Shown here one piece after another: positions 41,085 through 49,363 of a stretch of 64,000 nt of DNA (positions within the stretch are counted from its first letter, which is position 1; each line of letters starts with the position of its first letter). Position numbers and translations under genes: made by a program. The notes beneath the pieces were generated by a model. That model had not been told where the DNA came from and ran no database searches. It worked only from the letters and a program-made list of their open reading frames with translations. The stretch comes from Lentzea fradiae (lineage in GTDB: Bacteria; Actinomycetota; Actinomycetes; Mycobacteriales; Pseudonocardiaceae): assembly GCF_900100955.1 (NCBI RefSeq), contig NZ_FNCC01000016.1, positions 1-64,000 on the forward strand, in the 5' to 3' direction.

Positions 41085-41549
41085 CGTCGCGCCGAGGGCT
41101 GCGTCGGACCGGGGCGTGACGGCCAGCTGGGGGAGGCGTCGGGCTGGGGCATGGCGTCGGACCGGGGGCTGACGGGGGTGTTGCGAGCTAGCTGGTTGGC
41201 AGGGCGCGGGCCGACGGTGTGGCGTGGGCAGGCGGCGTAGCGGGCGATGGTGTGGCTCTGGCCGGTGGTGAGACGCGGCTTGGCGGTCCGGCGCTGACTG
41301 GCGATGTCGCGCTGACTGGCGGTGACAAGGCCCGGCGGTGACACGGCTTGGCGGTGACACGGCTTGGCGGCGCGATGCGGTTCGGCGGCGTGAGGCGGCT
41401 GGCGGCCCGGCGGCATGGCGTGGCTGGTGGCGTGGCTCGGTCGACGATGCGGTGAGGACCTGGTGGTTCGGGTTCGGCGTGGCGATCCACCCGTCTGCCT
41501 TGCGAGTTCACCCGGCCATGCCGCAAGCCGCACCACTAGCCTTGCGCCG
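41085..41549. repeat. Degenerate G-rich repeat spacer
   Basis: About 460 bases with no credible gene, made of variants of GGCGGTGACACGGCTTG, GCGCTGACTGGCG and GGCGTGGCTGG. Two exact 16-base tandem copies of GCGGTGACACGGCTTG lie at 41335–41350 and 41351–41366, and two near-copies of an 18-base unit at 41291–41326. The metallopeptidase promoter presumably lies in the last 100 bases. Confidence 0.8.
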
Positions 41550-42314
41550 GTGAAGCACCTCCGGACGTTGCTGGCGATCACGGTCGCCATGACGTTCCTG
41601 CTCGGCCTGACCGTCGCGCTGCGTCCAGTCGCGGTGCCCGGCGAGGACGTCCGGTGCGAGCAGGCTGTGCTGACGGTGTCGTCCGGCACCGTGACAAGCA
41701 GTTCCTGTGACGGCGAACTCGCGCAACGCGTCGTCGGGATGGTCGACGAGTCAGTGCGCGGCGTCGCCGATATATTGGATATCAGCTGGGCGGAACGCGT
41801 CGACGTCGTCGTGCCGTCGTCCGATCTTGAGTTGGTGGCGCTCGTCGGGCCGGCGTTCGCGGACATGGCTGGTGTCGCGATCCGCGACGAGTCCGGTCAG
41901 CGGGTGGTTCTGAACCGGGCACGCACGGCGCCGTTGTCGGACCTCGAACTGCGCGTGTTGCTGCGTCACGAGATCACCCATGTCGCGACGCGTGACCTCA
42001 CGTCGGACTCGGCCCCGCTGTGGCTGGTCGAGGGCTTCGCCGACTGGGTGGCCTTCCACGGGCTCGGGCTGTCGCTGCGGCAGGCCGCGCCGGCGCTGAC
42101 CCCGGACGTCGCGGCGGTTCCCACCGACTTCGGCGGACCTGGCCGCGAACTCGCCTACCAGCAGGCGTACTCGATCATGGTCTACCTGGAGTCGACGCTC
42201 GGTGAGCGCGGTGTCGTCGACTTCTTCCGGCGGCACGCGTCGATGTCCGCGGTGGACTTGGGTGACGTCGACGTCGCGGGCTGGCGTGCGTTCCTGGAGT
42301 CGCGCATCGGATAG
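41550..42314 (+). CDS. Exported zinc metallopeptidase-like protein
   Basis: 254 residues: N-terminal hydrophobic signal/anchor (LLAITVAMTFLLGLTVAL), an external domain with VDVVVPSS and VVLNRARTAPLSDLELRVLLRHEITHVAT (HEITH zinc motif) and WLVEGFADWVAFHG (third-ligand Glu), resembling gluzincin-type peptidases. GTG 41550 starts the signal. Sits in front of pimB' with a nine-base gap. Residues VADILDISW are written by a GATATATTGGATATC palindrome. Confidence 0.82.
   Translation: MKHLRTLLAITVAMTFLLGLTVALRPVAVPGEDVRCEQAVLTVSSGTVTSSSCDGELAQRVVGMVDESVRGVADILDISWAERVDVVVPSSDLELVALVGPAFADMAGVAIRDESGQRVVLNRARTAPLSDLELRVLLRHEITHVATRDLTSDSAPLWLVEGFADWVAFHGLGLSLRQAAPALTPDVAAVPTDFGGPGRELAYQQAYSIMVYLESTLGERGVVDFFRRHASMSAVDLGDVDVAGWRAFLESRIG
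41769..41783. repeat. GATATC-family palindrome inside the metallopeptidase gene
   Basis: GATATATTGGATATC, identical to the copy in cobS but read in a different frame relationship (Asp-Ile-Leu-Asp-Ile). Confidence 0.85.
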
Positions 42315-42323
42315 CGTTGGCCC

Positions 42324-43427
42324 GTGCGCCGAACCCTGCTGGTGACCAACGACTTCCCGCCCCGTCCCGGTGGCATCCAGTCCTACCTGCACGCTTTGGC
42401 GACACGGCTGCCCGCGGACTCCCTCGTCGTGTACGCGCCGAAGTGGAAGGGCGCCGAGGAGTTTGACGCCAAGCAGCCCTTCCCGGTGGTGCGGCACCCC
42501 ACGACGCTGATGCTGCCGACCCCGGACGTCCTGAATCGCGCCCGCGACATCGCCCGCGCCGAGTCCTGCGACGCCGCGTGGTTTGGTGCCGCGGCTCCTC
42601 TCGCGCTGCTCGCGCCGTCACTCGGCTTGAGCCGTGCGGTCGCGTCCACGCACGGGCACGAGGTCGGCTGGTCGATGCTTCCGGTGGCACGGCAGGCATT
42701 GCGGGCCATCGGGTCCGGTGTGGACGTCGTGACGTACGTCAGCAAGTACACCCGCTCGCGCTTCGCCGCGGCGTTCGGCCCGATGGCGGCACTGGAACAC
42801 CTGCCGTCCGGTGTGGACACCGACCTGTACCGCCCGGATCCGGCGGCCCGCGCCGAGATGCGCCGCCGGTACGGCCTGGGTGACCGGCCGGTGATCGTGT
42901 GCGTGTCGCGGCTGGTGCCGCGCAAAGGGCAGGACGTGCTGATCCACGCACTGCCGCTGATCCAGCGGTCGGTGCCGGACGCCGCGCTGCTGATCGTCGG
43001 AGGCGGACCGTACCGGGGCACCTTGGAGAAGCTGGCCGACGGCAACCGCGACGTCGTGCTGACCGGGTCGGTGCCGTGGGAGGAACTGCCCGCGCACTAC
43101 AACGCCGGTGACGTCTTCGCGATGCCGTGCCGCACCCGCGGCCGTGGCCTTGACGTCGAGGGACTCGGCATCGTCTACCTCGAGGCGTCGGCGGCGGGAC
43201 TGCCGGTGGTGGCCGGACGGTCCGGCGGCGCGCCGGAGACGGTGCTCAACGGCACCACCGGCAACGTCGTCGACGGCCGCGACGTCGAGGACGTCGCCGA
43301 GAAGGTCGCCGCACTGCTCGCCGACCCGGAGACGGCCAAGAAGATGGGCCGCGCCGGGCGGGAGTGGGTGAGCGACAACTGGCGCTGGGACCAGTTGGCA
43401 CACCGCCTCGAAAACTTGATCGGCTGA
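42324..43427 (+). CDS. pimB: GT4 glycosyltransferase, PimB'-type phosphatidylinositol mannosyltransferase
   Basis: 367 residues. TLLVTNDFPPRPGGIQSYLHALATRLP, STHGHEVGWSMLP, VTYVSKYTRSRF, VSRLVPRKGQDVLI and the nucleotide-binding EGLGIVYLEASAAGLPVVAG are GT4 hallmarks and match mycobacterial PimB' (Rv2188c), which adds the second mannose to phosphatidylinositol mannoside at the inner membrane face. GTG start. Confidence 0.9.
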   Translation: MRRTLLVTNDFPPRPGGIQSYLHALATRLPADSLVVYAPKWKGAEEFDAKQPFPVVRHPTTLMLPTPDVLNRARDIARAESCDAAWFGAAAPLALLAPSLGLSRAVASTHGHEVGWSMLPVARQALRAIGSGVDVVTYVSKYTRSRFAAAFGPMAALEHLPSGVDTDLYRPDPAARAEMRRRYGLGDRPVIVCVSRLVPRKGQDVLIHALPLIQRSVPDAALLIVGGGPYRGTLEKLADGNRDVVLTGSVPWEELPAHYNAGDVFAMPCRTRGRGLDVEGLGIVYLEASAAGLPVVAGRSGGAPETVLNGTTGNVVDGRDVEDVAEKVAALLADPETAKKMGRAGREWVSDNWRWDQLAHRLENLIG

Positions 43428-43805
43428 CGAAGACTTGATCGACTGACGTCGACCGACCTCGAAGACGCCCTGCGTCGATGTCCATGTGGACGTCAACATT
43501 GACGCGGACGCGGACGCGGATGTGGACGCGGATGTGGACGTCGACATCGACATCGACATGGCTGTCGACACGAACGTGGACATGGCTGTCGACATGAACG
43601 TCAATCTGGACGCGGACGTGGACATGGCCGTCAACGTCGACTTGGGCGGAGGCATACCGTCAAGGTCGACATCGACGCAGGTGTCAATGTCGACGTCCAT
43701 GTTGACGTCCACGTCGATCGTCGAGTCGGCGATCACGTTGCTGATCTATATGAGGTGTACGCCCTCATGTCTGTACTGGACATGGTGGACAGGGGCATCG
43801 TCATG
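43428..43805. repeat. GTCGAC/GACGTGGAC-type degenerate hexanucleotide repeat spacer
   Basis: Built from six-base-period words such as GACGCGGACGCGGATGTGGAC, GTCGACATCGACATCGACATG, GTCAACGTCGAC. It opens long frames on both strands that translate into Asp/Val/Ala alternation (plus, 43486 onward) or Met/Ser/Thr alternation (minus); these are by-products of the repeat, not convincing genes. It lies between convergent pimB' and the AfsR-type gene. Confidence 0.85.
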
Positions 43806-43839
43806 GTTGACGAATCGACTCAGTAGTCGATTCGTCAAC
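43806..43839. repeat. 15-bp perfect inverted repeat
   Basis: GTTGACGAATCGACT and AGTCGATTCGTCAAC flank a CAGT loop. Much less GC-rich than the terminators in this window, so an operator or a recombination-type site is as plausible as a terminator. Confidence 0.75.
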
Positions 43840-43853
43840 TGACAACGTTGTCA
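43840..43853. promoter_or_regulatory. TGACAACGTTGTCA palindrome, LacI-family operator-like
   Basis: Perfect 14-base palindrome with the central AACGTT typical of LacI-type operators of sugar operons. No sugar operon or LacI gene is nearby, so it may be orphaned. Confidence 0.45.
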
Positions 43854-43917
43854 TCCGCGCGACATGTTGCCCCGCAAACGGAGACCAGCCAGTGATCAAG
43901 ACCCAGGCGGCGAGCGC

Positions 43918-43932
43918 GATATACGGGATATC
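43918..43932. repeat. GATATC-family palindrome before the AfsR-type stop
   Basis: GATATACGGGATATC, identical to the copy at 4063–4077. Located 17 bases from the stop of the convergent regulator gene. Confidence 0.85.
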
Positions 43933-43948
43933 GCACACCGCTTCCCGT

Positions 43949-46810
43949 TCAGAGCAGCGCTCGAGCCCGGCGCTCCAATGCCCGCAGGCCGAGCTCGGCA
44001 CTGCGCCGCACCGCCTGTTCCGCAGCGTCCCGCGACTGGGCCGACCAGGACATGTCCCGCCACACCACCGAGAGCCCGATGAGTGCCCGCACCTCCCCGG
44101 ACGCGTACCCGATCCGCCGGGCCGTGGTCAGGGCCTGCTCGAACAGGGGCACGGCCGCCTCCGGTTCGCCCAGGGCGCGGCGCACCTCACCGAGCGTGAT
44201 CCGGACGGACGTCGCCACCTGCGGGTCGCCGCCGTCCGCCACGAGGGACAGGGCACGGGAGGCGGACGTCAGTGCGGCCTCGGGGTTGCCCTGCGCCAGT
44301 TCGACGGAGGCGAGGTTGTCGAGGGCCTCGGCGTCGCCGGCGGGGACGTTGCCGAGGTCGAGGGCGCGTTCGAGATGGGCGCGTGCCTCGACGAGGCGGC
44401 CCTGCAGGCGCAGTGCCATGCCGAGGTAGGCGTGGCTGTCGGCGGTCGGGGCGAGGGACAGGGCCTGGGAGAAGTGTTCGACGGCTCCGTCCAGCTCGCC
44501 GAGCTCGACGGAGAGCTGGCCGAGGTTGTACAGGCCGGTGCTGATGCTGTCGGCCGAGCGGAGCATTCGCAGGCAGCGCACGAGCGCGTCCTTGGCGAGG
44601 CCGAGGTCGCCGGAGCGGCGGTGGACGAGGCTGAGGTTGTTCAGCACGCTCGCCTCGGCGTCCTCGTCGCCGAGTGCCTGGTACAGCTCGATAGCGTGGT
44701 GGTGGTGCTCCACGGACCGGGCGAACTCGCCCAGGCGCAGGTAGAGGGTGCCCAGGTTGGCGTGCATCGCGGCTTCGGCCGGGCGGTGGCCTGCGGCCTG
44801 GGTCGCGCGGAGGGCGTGGCGGGCGGTCGCCAGCCATTCGCCCACGTCCTGGCCGATCCACAGGTAGCCGCGCAGGGCGTCGGCGAGCAGCCAGGCCATC
44901 GGGGCCGGGCCGTGTTCGGCGGCGTGGCGGATCGCGGCGGCGACGTTGAGGCGTTCGGCGTCGAGCCACACCAGGGCTTCCGCCGGGCCCGCGATCCTCG
45001 GTACCGGGCCCGCCGGTGAGGACGGCAGGCGGCGGATGCCGGGGTAGAGCAGTTCGGCGCACCGTTCGACGCCGCGCAGGTAGTGGTTCAGCAGTGCTGT
45101 CCACGCCTGGTCCTGTTCGGCGGGGCTGTCGGACTCCTCGCGCAACGCGGCGGCGTAGCGGACCAGCTCGTCGTGGAACCGGTAGCGGCCGGGTGCGACT
45201 GGTACGACCAGCTGCGCGATCTCCAGCACAGTGAGCAGGCCCTCGGCGTCGACGTCGGCCAGCGCCGAGGCGGCTTCGGCGGTGAAGTCCGGGCCCGGCA
45301 CGACCGACAGCAGGCGGAACAGGCGTTGAGGCGCGGGCGGCAGTGCGGCGTAGGCGAGCTCGATGGGGGAGCCGGAGATCGTCACCTCGTCGCGTCCAGC
45401 CAGGTAGGCGGCGGCGACGCGCAGCGCGAGCGGCAGGTGGCCGCACCGGGACGCCAGCTCGGCGTGGTCGCCGGGGCCGAGCAGCGACGTCAGCAGCTCG
45501 GCCGACTCGTCGGGCGTGAAGACGCCGACCGGCACGGTCCGGGCGCCGTTCATCGCGATCAGGCCGCGCAGGTCGTCGCGGGACGTCACGATCACCCGGC
45601 ACGACGCCGTTCCCGGCAGCAGCGGACGCACCTGGTCCGGCGCGGAGGCGTTGTCGAGCACCAGCAGCATCCGCCGGCCGGACAGCAGCGACCGCAGCAC
45701 GGTGCTCTGCTCGTCGGCGTCGGCGGGGATCTCGTCCGGCGGCACGCCGAGGGCCCGCAGGAACCGCGACAGCACGTCCATCCCGTCCGCGGGCGGGCCC
45801 GGCGCGTAGCCGCGCAGGTCCACGAACAGCTGCCCGTCGGGGAACCGGTCGCGCAGCTGGTGCGCCACGTGCACGGCGAGCGTCGTCTTGCCCGCGCCCG
45901 GCGGTCCCGCGAGTGTCACGATCGGCACCGACCCGCCGGTGAGCAGTGCCGAGATCCGCTCGACGTGCCCGGTCCTGCCGACGAAGTCCGCCAGGTCGTC
46001 CGGCAGCCGCATCGGGGTCGCGGGCGGGCGTCCCGGCTCCCGCTGCGGCACCGGGGCCGCCAGCTCCGGCGCGCCCACGAGGATCGCCTGGTGCAGCGAC
46101 CGCAGCTCGGCGGACGGGTCGATGCCCAGCTGCTCGTCCAGTGTCCGGTCGAGCTGCCGGAACGCCTCCAGCGCCTCCGCCTGCCTGCTGCAGCGGTACA
46201 GCGCGAGCATCAGCTGGGCCCAGAACCGCTCGCGCAACGGGTGGTCCCGCGTCAGCGCGAACAGCTCCGGCACGACGTCGGCGTGGTTGCCGAGCGCCAG
46301 TTCCACGTCGAGGCGCTGCTCGTGCACCGTCATCAGCAGCTCGGTCAGCCGCGGCGCGTGCTCGGCGTACAAGGTCTCCGACGGCACGTCCGACAGCACC
46401 GGGCCGCGCCACAGCTCCAACGCCTCGGCGAACGCCTTGCGAGCCGTCACCAGGTCGCCGGAGGCGGCGGCCGCACGGCCGCGTGCGGCGGCGTCGGCGA
46501 ACCGGTGGACGTCGACGGACAACGGGTCGACCCGCATCCGGTAGCCGTCCGCCGCGGTCTCGATCAACGCCGGGTCACCCAGCGCGGCACGCAGCCGCAT
46601 GACGTACGTCTGCACGGTGCCTCGGGTGCGCGCGGGTGGCGTGCCGCCCCACACGTGCTCGACGATTTCCGTCACGGGCACGACGCGGTCCGGCCGCAGC
46701 AGCAACGTCGCCAGCAACGCGCGGTGCTTGCCCGCGCGGAGCACGACCGGCGAGCCGCCGAGGCGCACTTCCATCGGGCCGAGCAGCCGGAACTGCGGAC
46801 CCGCAGCCAT
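43949..46810 (-). CDS. AfsR/SARP-type regulator: winged helix, BTAD, NB-ARC and TPR domains
   Basis: 953 residues. 1–95: OmpR-like winged helix (FRLLGPMEVRLGGSPVVLRAGKHRALLATLLL). About 100–245: bacterial transcriptional activation domain ending LGIDPSAELRSLHQAIL. About 265–560: NB-ARC ATPase with TLAGPPGAGKTTLAVHVA (Walker A) and RMLLVLDNAS (Walker B). About 600–953: TPR repeats. Such proteins activate secondary-metabolite genes after sensing a signal through the STAND module. ATG 46810 follows GAGGGGAAG. No biosynthetic cluster adjoins, so its targets are elsewhere. Confidence 0.92.
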   Translation of the reverse strand: MAAGPQFRLLGPMEVRLGGSPVVLRAGKHRALLATLLLRPDRVVPVTEIVEHVWGGTPPARTRGTVQTYVMRLRAALGDPALIETAADGYRMRVDPLSVDVHRFADAAARGRAAAASGDLVTARKAFAEALELWRGPVLSDVPSETLYAEHAPRLTELLMTVHEQRLDVELALGNHADVVPELFALTRDHPLRERFWAQLMLALYRCSRQAEALEAFRQLDRTLDEQLGIDPSAELRSLHQAILVGAPELAAPVPQREPGRPPATPMRLPDDLADFVGRTGHVERISALLTGGSVPIVTLAGPPGAGKTTLAVHVAHQLRDRFPDGQLFVDLRGYAPGPPADGMDVLSRFLRALGVPPDEIPADADEQSTVLRSLLSGRRMLLVLDNASAPDQVRPLLPGTASCRVIVTSRDDLRGLIAMNGARTVPVGVFTPDESAELLTSLLGPGDHAELASRCGHLPLALRVAAAYLAGRDEVTISGSPIELAYAALPPAPQRLFRLLSVVPGPDFTAEAASALADVDAEGLLTVLEIAQLVVPVAPGRYRFHDELVRYAAALREESDSPAEQDQAWTALLNHYLRGVERCAELLYPGIRRLPSSPAGPVPRIAGPAEALVWLDAERLNVAAAIRHAAEHGPAPMAWLLADALRGYLWIGQDVGEWLATARHALRATQAAGHRPAEAAMHANLGTLYLRLGEFARSVEHHHHAIELYQALGDEDAEASVLNNLSLVHRRSGDLGLAKDALVRCLRMLRSADSISTGLYNLGQLSVELGELDGAVEHFSQALSLAPTADSHAYLGMALRLQGRLVEARAHLERALDLGNVPAGDAEALDNLASVELAQGNPEAALTSASRALSLVADGGDPQVATSVRITLGEVRRALGEPEAAVPLFEQALTTARRIGYASGEVRALIGLSVVWRDMSWSAQSRDAAEQAVRRSAELGLRALERRARALL

Positions 46811-47003
46811 CGCCTTCCCCTCGTGGTCGCCGGATGATCCCCCTCCGCCCGACAGCCTATTGGCGCCCTGTCGCGGAGTGACATCGACGCGTCAGCGAAA
46901 CGTCAGCGCCGTACGGCAACCTTGTGCTCGTCCCGGTCGGGGGGCCGGGGCGACAAACTTCTCGGGTTCCGCGGATCTCCGCGGATCACGATCGCTGGGG
47001 GTC

Positions 47004-47041
47004 GGAAGGCCCAGGAGCTCAGCTGAGATCCTGGGCCTTCC
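47004..47041. terminator. fadD15 terminator
   Basis: GGAAGGCCCAGGA pairs with TCCTGGGCCTTCC around a loop containing AGCTCAGCTGAG; it separates fadD15 from the regulator gene. The remaining 46811–47003 shows no feature. Confidence 0.85.
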
Positions 47042-47060
47042 GCGCATTCCAGGGGGTTCG

Positions 47061-48857
47061 CTACTTGGCGTAGATCGCGTCGATGTCCGCCGCGTAGGTG
47101 GTCGCCACGACGTTGCGCTTCAGCTTCAGCGACGGCGTCATCTCGCCGCCCGCCTCGGTGAAGTCCACCGGCAGCACGCGGAACTTGCGGATCGCCTCCG
47201 CCTTCGACACCGTCTTGTTCGCCTCGTCCACGACGGCCTGGATCTCGGCCAGCAGGTCCGGGTCGTCGATCAGGTCGGGCACCTCGGCCGACGCGGGCTT
47301 GCCGCGCGACTCCTTCCACGACGGGAAGAACTCCGGGTCGATCGTGATCAGCGCGCCGATGAACGGCTGCTTGTCGCCGACGACCATGCACTGCGAGATC
47401 AGCGGGTGCGCCCGGATGCGGTCCTCGAGCTGCGCGGGAGCGACGTTCTTGCCGCCCGCGGTGACGATGATCTCCTTCTTGCGGCCGGTGATCCGGAGGA
47501 ACCCGTCGCTGTCGAGCTCACCGATGTCACCGGTGTGGAACCAGCCGTCCTCGAGGGCCTCCTTGGTGGCGGTCTCGTTGTTCCAGTAGCCGACGAACAC
47601 GATGTCGCCCTTGATGAGGATCTCGCCGTCCTCGGCGATCTTCACCGAGGTGCCGGGGACGGGCGGGCCGACCGTGCCGACCTTCTCCTGGCCGCGGTAG
47701 GTCACGCACGCCGCGGCCGACGTCTCGGTGAGGCCGTAGCCCTCGTAGACGGGGACGCCGGCGCCGCGGAAGAAGTGCGACAGCCGGTCGCCGAGCGGCG
47801 CGCCACCGGACACGGCCGAGACCGCCCTGCCACCCAGCGCCGCGCGCAGCTTCGAGAACACCAGCTTGTCGAACACCGCGTGCTTGAGCCGCAGGCCGAG
47901 ACCGGGGCCGCCGTTGTCGAGCGCCTCGCTGTACGCGACGGAGGTGGCCTCGGCGGCGTCGAAGATCTTGCCCTTGCCGCCGGCGTGGGCCTTCTGCTTC
48001 GCGCCGTTGTAGACCTTCTCGAACACGCGCGGCACCGCGACGACGAACGTCGGGCGGAACTGGCCGAGGTCCTCGACGAGGTTCTTCACGTCCGGCGAGT
48101 GGCCCAGCGTCACCCGCGAGTACACGCACGACAGCGCCAGGGACCGCGCCAGGATGTGCGCGAGCGGCAGGAACAGCAGCAGCGACTGGCCGGAGGTGAG
48201 GATCTCCGGGAACCGCGACAGCGCTCCCCGCACCTCGGCGAGCAGGTTGCGGTGGGTGAGCGTGCAGCCCTTGGGACGGCCGGTGGTGCCGGACGTGTAG
48301 ACCAGCGTCGCCGTGTCACCCGCGCCCGCCTTGCCGCGGCGCTCGTGCACCTGCTCGTCGGTGATCTCGGCACCCAGCGCGGTGAGCTCGTCGACCGCGG
48401 CGGCGGGACCGTCGATCTGCCACACGTGGCGCAGCTCGGGGAGCTTGCCGACGACCTCGTCGACCAGCGCGCGGTGCGCGGAGGTCTCGACGAAGACGGC
48501 CCTCGCGCCGGAGTCGGAGAGGATCCACTCGACCTGGTCGGCCGACGACGTCTCGTAGATCGGCACGACCACACCGCCCGCCGCCCAGATGGCGAAGTCG
48601 AGCAGGGACCACTCGTAGCGGGTCTTGCAGACCAGGCCCACCCGGTCACCGAACTCCAGACCCGCCGCGAGCAGGCCCTTCGCGACGGCCATGACCTGGG
48701 CCGCGAAGTCGCGGGCCGTGATGTCCACCCAGGTGCCGTCGACCTGCCTCCGGAAGCTGACGGCGTTGCCGAACCGCTCCGCGTTGGCCCACACCATGTC
48801 GGTGAGGTTCTCCTCCGGAGCCACTTCGGCCGTGGCGGGGACGCTGAACTCGCGCAC
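47061..48857 (-). CDS. fadD15: Long-chain fatty-acid–CoA ligase (AMP-binding)
   Basis: 598 residues of the adenylate-forming superfamily. TLVYTSGTTGRPKGCTLTHRNLL is the P-loop, YGLTETSAAACVTY the adenine motif, DGWFHTGDIGELDSDGFLRITGRKKEIIVTAGGKNVAPAQLED the hinge, and FTEAGGEMTPSLKLKR the catalytic-Lys region. It activates long-chain fatty acids. Corresponds to Rv2187 by position. GTG start after GGAGG. Confidence 0.93.
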   Translation of the reverse strand: MREFSVPATAEVAPEENLTDMVWANAERFGNAVSFRRQVDGTWVDITARDFAAQVMAVAKGLLAAGLEFGDRVGLVCKTRYEWSLLDFAIWAAGGVVVPIYETSSADQVEWILSDSGARAVFVETSAHRALVDEVVGKLPELRHVWQIDGPAAAVDELTALGAEITDEQVHERRGKAGAGDTATLVYTSGTTGRPKGCTLTHRNLLAEVRGALSRFPEILTSGQSLLLFLPLAHILARSLALSCVYSRVTLGHSPDVKNLVEDLGQFRPTFVVAVPRVFEKVYNGAKQKAHAGGKGKIFDAAEATSVAYSEALDNGGPGLGLRLKHAVFDKLVFSKLRAALGGRAVSAVSGGAPLGDRLSHFFRGAGVPVYEGYGLTETSAAACVTYRGQEKVGTVGPPVPGTSVKIAEDGEILIKGDIVFVGYWNNETATKEALEDGWFHTGDIGELDSDGFLRITGRKKEIIVTAGGKNVAPAQLEDRIRAHPLISQCMVVGDKQPFIGALITIDPEFFPSWKESRGKPASAEVPDLIDDPDLLAEIQAVVDEANKTVSKAEAIRKFRVLPVDFTEAGGEMTPSLKLKRNVVATTYAADIDAIYAK

Positions 48858-48955
48858 GTCAACCTCCGTACGGTGTTTTGTTACTGGTGGGGAAACTTAG
48901 CGTGTGATTCCGGCGATACAAAGGTTGGTACGCCCTTCCGTTACCTTTTGTCCTC

Positions 48956-49336
48956 ATGGCCAGCGTGGACGTCGTTGACGAGACTTTCCTGGCGGTGCCG
49001 CCCGCGGTGGTCGCCGCGGCCTTCGCCGCACCGGCGTCGTGGCGGGAGTTCTGGCCGGATCTCGACCTGGACGTCTACGCGGACCGGGGCGACGAGGGAC
49101 TGCGCTGGACGGTGGGCGGCGCGCTCGTGGGCACGATGGAGATCTGGCTCGAACCCGTGCTCGACGGCACCGTGCTGCACTACTTCCTGCGCGCCGACCC
49201 GCCGGCCGGGTCGCTCACCCCGCGCCACGCGCGCCGTGAGGTGCAGCGCCGCCAGCTCGACGCGAAGTCCGTCGCACTGGGACTCAAGCTGGTCCTGGAG
49301 GACGGCCGTCCCGCGGGCTGCCCACCGCTCACGTGA
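48956..49336 (+). CDS. Small conserved protein, SRPBCC-like
   Basis: 126 residues: VDVVDETFLAVPPAVVAAAFAAPASWREFWPDLDLDVYADRGDEGLRWTVGGALVGTMEIWLEPVLDGTVLHYFLRAD. The pattern of an N-terminal strand, FAAPASW loop and repeated beta strands suggests a START/SRPBCC hydrophobic-pocket fold. Divergent from fadD15 and 27 bases upstream of the phosphoesterase gene. Confidence 0.7.
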   Translation: MASVDVVDETFLAVPPAVVAAAFAAPASWREFWPDLDLDVYADRGDEGLRWTVGGALVGTMEIWLEPVLDGTVLHYFLRADPPAGSLTPRHARREVQRRQLDAKSVALGLKLVLEDGRPAGCPPLT

Positions 49337-49363
49337 TCGTGCCGAGTCTTCTAAGTTGGGACC

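Noticed and set aside
43486..43842. 118-residue Asp/Val-rich frame as a gene
   Set aside because: The amino acid pattern follows from hexanucleotide repeats, similar open frames exist on the other strand, and no ribosome site was seen. Kept as a finding only.
43892..45019. 375-residue + strand frame opposite the AfsR-type gene
   Set aside because: It is the antisense shadow of a well-supported regulator; only its first 20 codons are outside that gene.
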